64,000 bases of DNA from an uncultured Eubacterium sp. (GTDB taxonomy: Bacteria; Bacillota; Clostridia; Lachnospirales; Lachnospiraceae): contig CAJUAU010000002.1 of NCBI GenBank assembly GCA_910584645.1, positions 208,515 to 272,514 of the forward strand. Reading direction: 5' to 3'. A program made the position numbers and the translations under genes. Shown in pieces: positions 22,169 through 31,984 of this stretch. Positions within the stretch are counted from its first letter, which is position 1. Each line of letters opens with the position of its first letter. The notes beneath the pieces were generated by a model. The model saw only the letters and a program-made list of their open reading frames with translations. It did not search any database and had not been told where the DNA came from.

Positions 22169-23662
22169 ATGCTGGCGATACCAGTTTTACTGCCGCTGTT
22201 CTGCGGCATGATATTATTTTTTGCTTCTCCCCGTCTGGAGCAATATCTTCCGGAGCGGAGAAACTGGCTGACCGGTTTTACCGGACTGGTCACCATTTTT
22301 GTTTTTTTGTGCACCCTTGCCAATCTGGCGGCGCCGGAAAACACCTTGATCCTCTGGCACATCAAGGAAGACGTGCCAGTCATGTTTCACCTCGATCCTC
22401 TGGGAAAACTGTTTGCAGCGCTGGTCGCTGCCATGTGGGTTCCCGTCACCATGCACTCCTTTGAGTATATGAAACACGAATGGAAAAATGTACGGTTTTA
22501 TGGCTGTCATCTTATGACACTCGGGGTTGTTCTCGGCATCTGCAGCGCAGGAAACCTGGTCACCATGTATCTTTTCTATGAGGGTATGACCCTTGCCACC
22601 ATCGGCTATGTCATCCACTCCCAGACAAAAGAAGCCATATCTGCCGGTTTTAAATATATCTTTTACTCCATCGCCGGGGCATTTCTCGGCCTGATGGGAT
22701 TTTTCTATATCTATCAGTTCGGTACTACTCTTGCCTTTACGCCAGGAGGCGTGCTGGATCCTGTGAAGACGGCAGGACACGAAGGATTTCTCCTTGTGAT
22801 CTTCTTTGGCATGATCGTGGGCTTTGGCTCTAAGGCAGGCATGTTCCCTCTGCATGGCTGGCTCTCCACAGCCCATCCGGTGGCTCCGGCCCCTGCAAGC
22901 GCTATCCTCTCCGGTATCAATACGAAGATGGGTGTACTTGCGATCATCCGGGTGGTCTACTATATCGCCGGAGTCTCATTCCTAAAAGACACCTGGGTGC
23001 AGACCGCATTTATTACCTTGACGTTGATCACCGTATTTATGGGATCGATGCTCGCCTACAAAGAAAAAATACTCAAACGGCGGCTCGCCTATTCTTCGGT
23101 GAGCCAGGTATCTTATATCCTTTTCGGGGTGTCGCTTATGCATCCCCTGGCGCTGGTTGGCGCCCTGGCACATGTGGTCTTCCATTCCATTATGAAAAAT
23201 GGATTGTTCCTCTGTGCCGGCTCAATCATCTATAAGACAGGAAAAACTAAAATAGACGAATTAAAGGGGATCGGCAAACAGATGCCCGTTACCCTGGCCT
23301 GCTTTACCCTGCTGGGGATCTCTATGGTGGGAATTCCGCCCTTTTGCGGATTTTTCAGCAAGAAAGACCTCTGTCTGGGGGCTCTGGCCTCCGGGATTCC
23401 CGTTGTCCGTTATGCCGGTCCGGTGATCCTTCTGATCAGTGCCCTGCTGACCGCCGGATATCTTCTCGTCCCCGCCTTCCACGCATTTTACCGCACGCCG
23501 GAAGGGGTAAAGGAGGGAGAACAACCGAAAAGCTGTGAAGCAGGTCTCTGGATCCTGATCCCTCTTGTAGTTCTGGCGGCAGCAGCCATCATTTTCGGAA
23601 TCTGTTTTTCCGGTTTTGAGACACTTTGCATCGATACCTCATACTTAAATGGTATTTTTTAA
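22169..23662 (+). CDS. Antiporter-type membrane subunit 2
   Basis: 497 residues from the ATG at 22169, with AAAGGAGG 7 bases before it (the frame is open further upstream across the repeat). About 14 helices; Glu138 in MYLFYEGMT and Lys222 in GFGSKAGMFPLHGWL are the expected ion-path residues. It is paralogous to the genes on both sides. The helix-8 region YKEKILKRRLAYSSVSQVSY is intact. Confidence 0.9.
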   Translation: MLAIPVLLPLFCGMILFFASPRLEQYLPERRNWLTGFTGLVTIFVFLCTLANLAAPENTLILWHIKEDVPVMFHLDPLGKLFAALVAAMWVPVTMHSFEYMKHEWKNVRFYGCHLMTLGVVLGICSAGNLVTMYLFYEGMTLATIGYVIHSQTKEAISAGFKYIFYSIAGAFLGLMGFFYIYQFGTTLAFTPGGVLDPVKTAGHEGFLLVIFFGMIVGFGSKAGMFPLHGWLSTAHPVAPAPASAILSGINTKMGVLAIIRVVYYIAGVSFLKDTWVQTAFITLTLITVFMGSMLAYKEKILKRRLAYSSVSQVSYILFGVSLMHPLALVGALAHVVFHSIMKNGLFLCAGSIIYKTGKTKIDELKGIGKQMPVTLACFTLLGISMVGIPPFCGFFSKKDLCLGALASGIPVVRYAGPVILLISALLTAGYLLVPAFHAFYRTPEGVKEGEQPKSCEAGLWILIPLVVLAAAAIIFGICFSGFETLCIDTSYLNGIF

Positions 23663-23725
23663 TAAGCCTGGCGGAACTGCCTGTTGGCAGTTTCCTGTGG
23701 CATGCATGAAAGAAATGGTGATAAA

Positions 23726-25246
23726 ATGAATGGAATCTTACTTATTATACCTGTTCTTCTGCCCATACTGGGTGGAATGCTGCTTCCGCTGTTTCCATTT
23801 AACAGCAGAAGACAGCGAAATATCTATGTGGAAACCATTGTGGTGGTCAATTCTCTGCTGATGTGGTATCTCCTGGTCACACATCCCTTGTCTTACACGA
23901 GACTGATCAACCTCGCCGGCATCCTGGAAGTATCCGTCCATCTGGACGGCGCCGGCATGGTATTTGCGGCACTGGTAGCCACTCTGTGGCCCTTTGCCAC
24001 ACTGTATGCCTTTGAGTACATGAAGCACGAGGGGAGTGAGACACGCTTTTTTTCCTTTTACACCATCACCTACGGCATCACCCTTGGTATTGCGCTGTCT
24101 GCCAACCTTATGACCATGTACATGTTCTATGAGATGCTGACGCTGGTTACCATTCCTCTGGTCATGCATTCCTTTAAAAAAGAAGCGAGGTTTGCCGGCC
24201 GGAAATACGCCTATTATTCCATTGGAGGCGCGGCCTTTGCTTTTATCGGCTTTATCTTTATTCTCAATTACGGCAGTTCTATGAATTTCACTTTTGGCGG
24301 CGTATTGGACACAGCTAAGATCGGAGCGGATACCAATGTGCTCCTCGCCGTCTTTGTATTCATGGTACTGGGCTTTGGTGTAAAGGCTGCGATCTTCCCG
24401 CTGCATGGCTGGCTGCCTACCGCCTCCATCGCACCGACTCCGGTCACGGCCCTTCTTCATGCCGTCGCCGTAGTCAAATCCGGTGCCTTCGCCATCATCC
24501 GCATCACTTACTACATTTTCGGGACTGAATTCTTGCAGGGCACCTGGGCACAGTATACCGTCCTTTTGTTTGTGGCGGCAACGATCCTGTACTGTTCTTC
24601 CAGTGCAGTAAAAGAACAGCATTTGAAGCGCCGTTTCGCCTATTCCACCTCCAGCAACCTTTCCTATATCCTGCTGGGTGTTCTCCTTATGACGCCAGGT
24701 GGACTGGTGGGAGGCTTTACCCATATGATCTTTCACGGCATTATGAAGATCACGCTGTTTTTTGCCGTAGGTGCCATCATGCACCAGACCGGCAGCACCT
24801 ATATATATGAAATATCCGGATATGGAAAAAAGATGCCCGTGGTATTTGCCTGCCTCTCCATCGCCGGCATCGCCTTGATCGGCATTCCGCCCCTCACTGG
24901 CTTTATCAGCAAATGGAATATCGCTACGGCTGCCGTCGGTGCCTGGCAGCAGGGAAACAGGCTGGCTCCAGTGATGATCGGTGTACTGATCCTCTCTGCC
25001 TTTCTGACATCGATCTATATCTTTACCATCATAATGAAAGCTTACCTGCCGGCAAAGACTACAACGTTGCCAGAAGGACAGGCTCCGGCAGAAAGACAGG
25101 CAGACAGCAGCACCGGGGAGATCTGTGATCCAAACTGGCTCATGAAATTACCTATGGTCCTGTTTGCTATACTGATCTTTTTATTCGGCATATATTCTGC
25201 GCCCCTGATGAATTTTTTCAGCCAGGTGGCGTCAGGACGGATCTAG
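23726..25246 (+). CDS. Antiporter-type membrane subunit 3
   Basis: 506 residues from the ATG at 23726 (weak GGTGA site). Glu136 in MYMFYEMLT and Lys220 in GFGVKAAIFPLHGWL. It is clearly the closest relative of subunit 2 (FEYMKHE and LHGWL blocks shared), suggesting a tandem duplication within the operon. A hydrophilic loop near the C-terminus (about 445-475) is specific to this copy. Confidence 0.9.
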   Translation: MNGILLIIPVLLPILGGMLLPLFPFNSRRQRNIYVETIVVVNSLLMWYLLVTHPLSYTRLINLAGILEVSVHLDGAGMVFAALVATLWPFATLYAFEYMKHEGSETRFFSFYTITYGITLGIALSANLMTMYMFYEMLTLVTIPLVMHSFKKEARFAGRKYAYYSIGGAAFAFIGFIFILNYGSSMNFTFGGVLDTAKIGADTNVLLAVFVFMVLGFGVKAAIFPLHGWLPTASIAPTPVTALLHAVAVVKSGAFAIIRITYYIFGTEFLQGTWAQYTVLLFVAATILYCSSSAVKEQHLKRRFAYSTSSNLSYILLGVLLMTPGGLVGGFTHMIFHGIMKITLFFAVGAIMHQTGSTYIYEISGYGKKMPVVFACLSIAGIALIGIPPLTGFISKWNIATAAVGAWQQGNRLAPVMIGVLILSAFLTSIYIFTIIMKAYLPAKTTTLPEGQAPAERQADSSTGEICDPNWLMKLPMVLFAILIFLFGIYSAPLMNFFSQVASGRI

Positions 25247-25259
25247 GAGGTGATAACAT

Positions 25260-27116
25260 ATGGATTGTTCAATGATGAGTTTTACAATGAAAAACCCGCT
25301 AAGCCCTTATTTTATCGGAATCACACTGGCTGTATACCTGGTTACTGCCAGCACTCTTCCCCAGCTTTTAAAGGACTTCCGGAATAAAAGACGTTTTCTA
25401 TTGTTTTATATACTAACCGGCGCAGCTTCCCTGGGAATTTTTGCTGCCGCAGACTTTTTTACCCTGTTCTGCTTCTTCGAGATCATGACCTTATGTTCTT
25501 TTGCCTACGTGGGCTGCGATGAGAGCCAGGCTTCCCGGAAAGCTGCCATGTCCTATCTGATGTACGGCATTCTGGGCGGGCTTGTCATGCTCTTTGGTCT
25601 GATGCTGATCTACTGGCGTTTTGGGACGCTGAGCTTTCAGCAGCTGGCAGATACTTCTTTTGCGCCGGCTGACACACCTCTGCTCTACACCGCCGGAAGC
25701 TGTCTTCTCTTTGGTTTTGGCGCCAAGGCGGGCATGTTTCCCCTGCACACCTGGCTGCCAAAGACCTATACTGCAGCCCCTTGTGCCGGTACCACGGTAC
25801 TTTCAGCTGTACTGTCTAAAACCGGTATCTACGGGATCCTAATGGTCAGCATATGTCTGTTCCAAAACAATCCCGCTGGTGGAGCCTGGGGGGCTGCCCT
25901 GTCGATCCTGGGCTGCCTGACAATGTTCACCGGGGGACTGCTGGGGCTGTTTTCCACCAATGTAAAACGGACCCTGGCCTGCTCTTCCATGTCCCAGATC
26001 GGATTTATCCTGGTGGCCATCGGATGCAGCGATTCCCTGGCTGCCCTGCTGCACACGGTAAACCATTCCTTGTTTAAACTGATCCTCTTCACCATCGTCT
26101 CCTTCCTCTTCGGCATGACCGGGGAACTGGATTACAACCGTCTTGCCGGTTTTGCCAACCGCAAGTGGTGGCTGAAACTGCCGTTTCTTTGTGCTGCCCT
26201 GGGAATCAGCGGTGTTCCTCTCTTCAGTGGATTTGTGAGCAAGACCTTGATCCACCATGGAATCGAGACCTGCATGCACATTCCTGCTTTTGCAGATATA
26301 AATGAGTATGGTGTTTGTATTAGTTTTCAGCTATCCCCTTACGCAGATGTGTACAAGGGTGTGGAATGGATCTTCCTTATTTCTGGCGGCATGACCTTTG
26401 CCTATATGCTGAAAATGTACTTTGCCCTGTTCCACAACCATCCCCAGGAAGAAAGCTGCCGGGAAGATGCCTGCATCGCAAAACCGGGATCCCTCTCCGT
26501 ATTCCTGCTCTATGCCTTTGGCTTTCTCTGCCCCGCCATCGGACTGTATCCAGATGCGTTGCAGCTGCTCCCCGTGTGGGAGAACCTCAAAGGCATACTG
26601 ATCTCACTCTCCATCGGTACCCTGATCTATCTTATCTTCATCCGCACCTGCACGATGAAACAGGAGGGCCGGGAGGGAGGTTCCTATATCCGTTATATCG
26701 ATATTTACCCTTCCTGGCTGGATATCGAGGAACTGGTCTACAAACCAATATTTTTAAAAATACTGCCTTTTATCGGCGCTCTGTTCAGCCGGGCTGCTGA
26801 CCGCCTGATGGACGCTCTTTCGATCTTTATCATGAAAACACTGCTGCGTCCCAGGGGACGCTCCCATGTGCGTAATGATCACCCTCTCGCCTATGCCGCC
26901 GGCAAATTGGCTGACGCTGTCTTCACACTGGTACATGTAAAGATCCGGAAAAAGCCTCCCGTATCCCGGGCTTCCTATGCAGACCTGTTCACCGTTGGAA
27001 GCACCGAATTTACCCGTGCCGCCAGACTGGTGCTCTACAGCGTATCCTTTGGACTTCTCTTATTTGCGCTGGGGCTTACAGCAACACTAGTATATCTGCT
27101 TGCCACTCTTCAATAA
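25260..27116 (+). CDS. Antiporter-type membrane subunit 4, long form
   Basis: 618 residues; AGGAGGTGA precedes the ATG. The antiporter core has Glu74 in CFFEIMT and Lys156 in GFGAKAGMFPLHTWLP. Compared with subunits 1-3 it lacks about 60 N-terminal residues and gains about 130 C-terminal residues: a loop, an amphipathic stretch and a final helix (about 590-612). The extra C-terminal helix recalls NuoL-type subunits with a lateral arm, which is inference. Last gene of the antiporter set; prmA follows 23 bases later. Confidence 0.9.
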   Translation: MDCSMMSFTMKNPLSPYFIGITLAVYLVTASTLPQLLKDFRNKRRFLLFYILTGAASLGIFAAADFFTLFCFFEIMTLCSFAYVGCDESQASRKAAMSYLMYGILGGLVMLFGLMLIYWRFGTLSFQQLADTSFAPADTPLLYTAGSCLLFGFGAKAGMFPLHTWLPKTYTAAPCAGTTVLSAVLSKTGIYGILMVSICLFQNNPAGGAWGAALSILGCLTMFTGGLLGLFSTNVKRTLACSSMSQIGFILVAIGCSDSLAALLHTVNHSLFKLILFTIVSFLFGMTGELDYNRLAGFANRKWWLKLPFLCAALGISGVPLFSGFVSKTLIHHGIETCMHIPAFADINEYGVCISFQLSPYADVYKGVEWIFLISGGMTFAYMLKMYFALFHNHPQEESCREDACIAKPGSLSVFLLYAFGFLCPAIGLYPDALQLLPVWENLKGILISLSIGTLIYLIFIRTCTMKQEGREGGSYIRYIDIYPSWLDIEELVYKPIFLKILPFIGALFSRAADRLMDALSIFIMKTLLRPRGRSHVRNDHPLAYAAGKLADAVFTLVHVKIRKKPPVSRASYADLFTVGSTEFTRAARLVLYSVSFGLLLFALGLTATLVYLLATLQ

Positions 27117-27139
27117 TCTTGGAAAAAGGGGGATCACCT

Positions 27140-28144
27140 ATGAAGTGGATCAAATTTACACTGGATACCCATACTGACGCTGTGGATATCCTGAGCTACA
27201 TGTTAGACGAGATCGGCGTGGAGGGCATTGAGATCGAAGACCACCTCCCACTGACCGAGTCAGAAAAAAAACAAATGTATGTGGATATCCTGCCAGATCC
27301 AGAGATCAATGACGGTTCCGCCAAAGTCCACTTTTATATGGAACCCCAGGACTGCAATCCGGAAAAGATCATGCTCCAGGTTCATGAGATCTTTCAGGAA
27401 ATCAAAACTTACACAAATATCGGAAACGGCACCGTGAGCCTTTCGGAGACGGAGGACAAGGACTGGATCAATAACTGGAAGACCTTTTTCAAACCCTTCC
27501 GCGCTGCTGACAACGTGATCATAAAACCCACCTGGGAGACATGTACATTAGAGGACTACCAGCCTGACAGGGATATCGTGATCGATATCGATCCAGGTGT
27601 CGCTTTCGGAACAGGAACCCATGAAACAACAAAACTTTGCATCCAGGCACTGTCCAAAACCGGCTGTCAGGATAAGCGCATCCTGGATGTGGGTTGCGGA
27701 AGCGGGATTCTCGCCATCTCAGCACTGAAGCTGGGCGCCTCTTTCGCAGCCGCCACCGATATCGATGAGACAGCTGTAGAAGTCGCCCGGGAAAATATGC
27801 TGGTGAATCATATTTCCCCCGATTCCTATCAGCTCTTTGCGGGTGATCTGATCGGCAATATGGCTTCTGACCACTCTTACACCTTCCATGCCCCGGCTAA
27901 CACCATGCCTCTCGGGGAAAAGATCGGAGGCGGATATGATATCATCGTGGCAAATATCCTCGCTGATGTCATCATCCCTCTGTCCGGCGTTCTCCGCCCG
28001 CATCTGAAAGAAGGAGGCATCTTCATCTCTTCTGGTATCATTAATACGAAGGCAGATGAAGTAGAGGCTGCCTTAAAACAAAATCATTTCCAAATTCTTT
28101 CAAAAGAGACTTTAAAAGAATGGGTCTGCTTTATTGCTTCTTAA
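27140..28144 (+). CDS. prmA: Ribosomal protein L11 methyltransferase
   Basis: 334 residues from the ATG at 27140 (AGGGGGAT before it). The N-terminal substrate-recognition domain (about 1-130) has EDKDWINNWKTFFKPF. The Rossmann methyltransferase domain has DPGVAFGTGTHETTKL, VGCGSGILAISALKLGA (SAM-binding motif I) and ANILADVI (the catalytic NxxD/N-P-P-Y-like position of PrmA). It trimethylates ribosomal protein L11. An insertion of about 20 residues (around NMASDHSYTFHAPANTMPLG) precedes motif IV. It lies 23 bases after the antiporter operon and may be cotranscribed. Confidence 0.95.
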   Translation: MKWIKFTLDTHTDAVDILSYMLDEIGVEGIEIEDHLPLTESEKKQMYVDILPDPEINDGSAKVHFYMEPQDCNPEKIMLQVHEIFQEIKTYTNIGNGTVSLSETEDKDWINNWKTFFKPFRAADNVIIKPTWETCTLEDYQPDRDIVIDIDPGVAFGTGTHETTKLCIQALSKTGCQDKRILDVGCGSGILAISALKLGASFAAATDIDETAVEVARENMLVNHISPDSYQLFAGDLIGNMASDHSYTFHAPANTMPLGEKIGGGYDIIVANILADVIIPLSGVLRPHLKEGGIFISSGIINTKADEVEAALKQNHFQILSKETLKEWVCFIAS

Positions 28145-28236
28145 ACTGGTACGCCGCTTTCTGCGGCATCTGCATAAATAAAAATCGATTGCATCATTTT
28201 CCCCTTTCAGTACTCTTATATATAGAAGCTTCGATA

Positions 28237-28260
28237 ACACTGCCGCTAAAAAGGCAGTGT
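28237..28260 (+). promoter_or_regulatory. Hairpin in the leader of the sigma-factor operon
   Basis: ACACTGCC (28237-28244) pairs perfectly with GGCAGTGT (28253-28260) around an 8-base loop, without a T-run. It lies 33 bases before the sigma-factor ATG. No clear promoter could be assigned in 28145-28236, possibly because the operon is read by its own sigma factor. Confidence 0.45.
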
Positions 28261-28293
28261 TGCACTATGTGCGAAAACGATGGAGGATGGCTT

Positions 28294-28821
28294 ATGAAAA
28301 CAAAATTACCTGAACTCGTCAGGCAGGCAAAGCAGGGAGATGCCTTTGCTTTTGCCCGGCTCTATGAAGAAATCTATAAAGATTTGTACCGCTTTGCCTA
28401 CTGTACCGTAAAAAATGCCCATACCGCAGAAGATGTAGTCAGCGATTCGGTACTCAACGCCTATGAAAACATACATAAGCTGCGAAAAAATGAATCTTTC
28501 CGCAGCTGGATGTTTCAGATTGTGGCAAATGAATGTAAAAGGCAGTTCCGGCTCCAGTCAAAGACAGTCTCTTATGAGACAGATGTAGTACAGGATGCCC
28601 CGCAGCCAGCTTCTGATCTTACAGACCGTCTGGCGATCCGCCAGGCCTTTGACATGCTGAATGAACAGGAGCGTCTGATCGTAGGCCTAAGCCTTTATGG
28701 CGGCTACAGCGGTAAAGAAATCTCCCATTTTCTCCGTAAAAAAGAGAGCACAGTCCGTTCTATCAAAGGACGTGCACTGAACAAGATGAAACAAATACTG
28801 GAGGTGTCAGATAATGATTGA
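28294..28821 (+). CDS. ECF-type RNA polymerase sigma factor
   Basis: 175 residues from the ATG at 28294 (GGAGG site). The sigma2 region spans about 8-80, with LYRFAYCTVKNAHTAEDVVSDSVLNAYENI and RSWMFQIVANECKRQ (described by position, residues about 28-57 and 67-81); the sigma4 region (about 118-170) has LNEQERLIVGLSLYGGYSGKEISHFLRKKESTVRS, with a recognisable helix-turn-helix. There is no sigma3 domain, so it is of the ECF class. The stop overlaps the next gene by 8 bases, the usual arrangement for a sigma factor and its membrane-bound partner. Confidence 0.92.
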   Translation: MKTKLPELVRQAKQGDAFAFARLYEEIYKDLYRFAYCTVKNAHTAEDVVSDSVLNAYENIHKLRKNESFRSWMFQIVANECKRQFRLQSKTVSYETDVVQDAPQPASDLTDRLAIRQAFDMLNEQERLIVGLSLYGGYSGKEISHFLRKKESTVRSIKGRALNKMKQILEVSDND

Positions 28822-30802
28822 AAAAAAATTAAAACAGCTTAGTGAAGAAATAGAAATACCAGATACCCTGAAACCAGAACAGATCGAACAAAAACTCCAG
28901 CACTCGAAAGCTGGACTCCAGAGCCGGTATGCCAGACGTTTCACCACCCGGCTTGCACTAGGAGCCGCCTGCATTCTGCTGGTGGCTGCTGTGGGAAATT
29001 ATCTGCTGGCTTCCGGCATCCTGAATCATATCCCGGGTCCAGCAGCTGAACAGCGTCCTGCCTCGCAGCCAGAGTCCGCCGTCCAGACCGCCAGCCCCAC
29101 CCAGTCACGGGAAGAAACTGCCACACCAAAGGGAGAAGTATACGAGACACTGAGACAGAAAATAGCTTTGGATCTGGAAAGCAGCAGGGACTGTATTAAC
29201 TATGAATACGAATACCTGGCAGAGGCTGTCCCAGAAAAATCAAAAGCTGCTGATACTGCAGGAAGTACCGCAAACTCCACACAAAGGAGCTCCTCCAAAG
29301 AGTACTCTGGCACCAATCTCCAGGTACAGAATGTAGATGAAGGTGACGTTGTAAAAACCGACGGAACTTATATCTATACTTCTTCCGCCGATACCTTTGG
29401 AAGCAGCATCCGTATTTATAAAGCTGACGGAAAGAACACAAAAAAACTGACGGAACTTACCGTGGAGTCCGTGAACATTTCAGAGATGTATCTAAAAGAC
29501 CATTTCCTTGTACTGGTTGGCAGCGGCTGGGAAAAGCCATCAACATCAGCGAAAAAAAAATCTTCCGGTGCATCTACAGAAAACGGAATCCAGCAGGAAA
29601 ATACACTGGTTATGGTCTATGACATAACAGATATTGAAAACCCAAAACAGACGTTCCGCAAAAACCAGTCCGGGATCTATTCCAACTCCCGGATCAGTGG
29701 AAACCATCTCTATACCTATTCAGTGATGACCGCTGAATCCGCTGAGAAAAAGGATAAACCGAAATGCTACATCCCCTCTGTAGGGGGCAGCCTGGTTCCG
29801 GAAGACCGTCTGGTGATCCCCTCTGGCGTCTCCTCCCACGCCTATATGGTTTTCACTTCGCTGGACATCACAGGGGGAGAGGACTTCACTGATTCTTTAT
29901 CCATCCTCGGCGGAGATGGCATCTGCTATGTCAGCGAAGAGAATATATACATCGCCTCTCCGACGGCAGACTACACCAAAACAACCATCAGCCGTTTCCA
30001 CTATCAGGATGGAAAACTCACAGATAATGGTGAAAAGACCTTCCGTGGAAAGATACTGAACCAGTTTTCCATGGACGAGTATGAAGGAAAACTACGCTTT
30101 GTCGCCACCACAGATAACCCCGACAGAACAAAAACCTCTAACGGGCTTTATGTTCTGGATGAAAACATGGAACTGTTAGGTAAGGTAGACCGTCTCGCCA
30201 AATCAGAACGTATCTATTCCTCACGGTTTATGGGAGACAAAGCATATTTTGTAACCTACCGGGAAACAGATCCGGTATTCCTGGTGGATCTTTCCGATCC
30301 CTCCAAACCCGTAGTAAAGGATAAACTGAAGATCCCCGGGTTCTCCGAATATCTTCAGGGCTATGGAGAAGGGCTGATGCTGGGGATCGGCAGTAACATC
30401 AGTAACGACTGGGATGCCCAGATAAAGCTGACGATGTTTGATATTTCCTCCGACACCAATGTCCGGGAAATACACACCAAACTTTTGGAAATGGAGACTT
30501 ACAGCCTGGCAGGGAAAAATCATAAAGCAATCCTGGCAGACCCTGGGAAAAACCTCATCGGCTTTGCAGCAGAGTCCTATGAGAAGAATGGAAAACAAAA
30601 GATCACATACCGTCTCTATTCCTATGACCGGAAGAAAGGCTTTAAAAAACTTGCCACCCTCTCGCCCAAAGACATGGATATGTCTTCTGCCAGGGGATTG
30701 TATATCGGTGAACATTTCTATCTGGCCGACGGAGAAGGGCTCGGAGGCATATATGTATACGATCTGAACACCTTCAAGCAGCTGGCTAAAGTAACGAAAT
30801 AA
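28814..30802 (+). CDS. Membrane-anchored beta-propeller protein, likely partner of the sigma factor
   Basis: 662 residues. Residues 1-52 are cytoplasmic and basic, 53-72 form one membrane helix, and the outer part has a Pro/Ser/Thr-rich linker followed by a beta-propeller of the kind found in COG4880/PF09826 (VQNVDEGDVVKTDGTYIYT is the family hallmark). The short cytoplasmic segment occupies the place of an anti-sigma domain but lacks a HxxxCxxC zinc motif. Overlap with the sigma gene suggests an anti-sigma or sensor role. By inference the propeller senses an envelope ligand and releases the sigma factor. It could instead be merely a regulated surface protein. Confidence 0.85.
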   Translation: MIEKKLKQLSEEIEIPDTLKPEQIEQKLQHSKAGLQSRYARRFTTRLALGAACILLVAAVGNYLLASGILNHIPGPAAEQRPASQPESAVQTASPTQSREETATPKGEVYETLRQKIALDLESSRDCINYEYEYLAEAVPEKSKAADTAGSTANSTQRSSSKEYSGTNLQVQNVDEGDVVKTDGTYIYTSSADTFGSSIRIYKADGKNTKKLTELTVESVNISEMYLKDHFLVLVGSGWEKPSTSAKKKSSGASTENGIQQENTLVMVYDITDIENPKQTFRKNQSGIYSNSRISGNHLYTYSVMTAESAEKKDKPKCYIPSVGGSLVPEDRLVIPSGVSSHAYMVFTSLDITGGEDFTDSLSILGGDGICYVSEENIYIASPTADYTKTTISRFHYQDGKLTDNGEKTFRGKILNQFSMDEYEGKLRFVATTDNPDRTKTSNGLYVLDENMELLGKVDRLAKSERIYSSRFMGDKAYFVTYRETDPVFLVDLSDPSKPVVKDKLKIPGFSEYLQGYGEGLMLGIGSNISNDWDAQIKLTMFDISSDTNVREIHTKLLEMETYSLAGKNHKAILADPGKNLIGFAAESYEKNGKQKITYRLYSYDRKKGFKKLATLSPKDMDMSSARGLYIGEHFYLADGEGLGGIYVYDLNTFKQLAKVTK

Positions 30803-30894
30803 GAAAGGGGCTTTGACACTTTCCCCCCCCTATACAGAGTCTTTGAAAAAACTCTGCAAATAATAAATGTAACAAAAAATATAATGTTTAAATC

Positions 30895-30933
30895 AAAAAG
30901 CCGCAAAACCCGTGTTTACGGGGTTTGCGGCTT
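30895..30933 (-). terminator. Terminator of the glf/glycosyltransferase end of the leftward operon
   Basis: AAGCCGCAAAACCC (30898-30911) pairs with GGGGTTTGCGGCTT (30920-30933); on the minus strand the stem is followed by five T (30895-30899). The 90 bases between it and the beta-propeller stop hold only a short CAGAGT/ACTCTG hairpin. Confidence 0.85.
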
Positions 30934-30960
30934 AGCTCCGACTATTGGAACCCAACAGTG

Positions 30961-31977
30961 CTAATTAAATCCATATAATTTTCTGGAAATACTGTAGCCC
31001 CAGACTACCATCTTGCGGCCAGCCTTTCCTCGTATCTGCATTGGCTTGCTGAGCACCTGCTTATTTACGAGGCGAAAGGTATTGCGGCTGGAGTTTTTCA
31101 GATACTTCCAGAGCTCCGTCCGCTTTTCCAGGCTCTCCTCAGAACCTTCTTTGATCAAGAATACGGAACTGACGGTCATCATCATGGCGAGGTATTTCAC
31201 CATATAATCCCTGAGCTTTTTATTCTTGATCTTATTCAGATCATGGGCATCGATCATAAGTTTATTTACCTTGATCTGCTGATCGATCCGGCCCATCATC
31301 ACCTTCTCATTTACCGACTGGTCATCCCTGCCGATAAAATAGCGGTAGAGATCTACATCCATATAATACATTGTCTTTACATAAGGCAACGGAGTATATA
31401 CAAAAATGTTATCCACATAAAAAGTGTGTTTTGGAAGCTCCAGGCCACAATCCAGAAGCAGCTGCGTACGGTAGATCACCGAGTGCATCAGGATATTCTG
31501 GCTGATCTTAAACTTCTTAATATCATTCCAGCCAAATACCTTTTCCTGGGGAAACACTCCTTCATAGCGGATCGCCTTATGCTTATGCACACTGGGCTTC
31601 TCATATACATAGTTTGCCAGAAACATGTCCACCAGCCGGCCTTCCCGAATAAAGCTGCGGAGCTTCTCCAACACCTTTATTAGAGCTTCCCTGTCCAGCC
31701 AGTCGTCACTGTCCAGCACTTTATAATACAGACCTTTCGCATTTCTGATCCCGGCATTTACGGCCTCGCCGTGTCCGCCATTTTCCTGATGGATCACCCG
31801 GATACTTCCGGGATATTCCTTTTCCAGCTCATCTGCTATCTTTCCCGTGTCGTCTACGGAACCATCATTTATGATAAGGATCTCCACATCTTCTCCGCCC
31901 ACCAGCACACTCTCCACTGCATGACGCATGTAATCCTGGGAATTATAACATGGGATCGCTACTGTTAAAATCTTCAT
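30961..31977 (-). CDS. Family 2 glycosyltransferase
   Basis: 338 residues from the ATG at 31977 (AGGAG before it). GT-A fold with VAIPCYNSQDYMRHAVES, IINDGSVDDT and KVLDSDDWLD (the DxD-type metal site), then a variable C-terminal half with helices. It transfers a sugar from a nucleotide donor to a growing surface polysaccharide or lipid acceptor. It directly follows glf (7 bases), which supplies UDP-galactofuranose, so galactofuranose transfer is plausible but not shown. There is no membrane helix. Confidence 0.9.
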   Translation of the reverse strand: MKILTVAIPCYNSQDYMRHAVESVLVGGEDVEILIINDGSVDDTGKIADELEKEYPGSIRVIHQENGGHGEAVNAGIRNAKGLYYKVLDSDDWLDREALIKVLEKLRSFIREGRLVDMFLANYVYEKPSVHKHKAIRYEGVFPQEKVFGWNDIKKFKISQNILMHSVIYRTQLLLDCGLELPKHTFYVDNIFVYTPLPYVKTMYYMDVDLYRYFIGRDDQSVNEKVMMGRIDQQIKVNKLMIDAHDLNKIKNKKLRDYMVKYLAMMMTVSSVFLIKEGSEESLEKRTELWKYLKNSSRNTFRLVNKQVLSKPMQIRGKAGRKMVVWGYSISRKLYGFN

Positions 31978-31984
31978 CGTTCTC

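Noticed and set aside
20862..24784. Long antisense open frames opposite the antiporter genes (20862..21620 and 23738..24784 on the minus strand)
   Set aside because: They lie wholly within clear membrane-protein genes, have no ribosome binding site, and translate to His/Gln/Asp-rich sequence typical of the reverse frame of hydrophobic genes.
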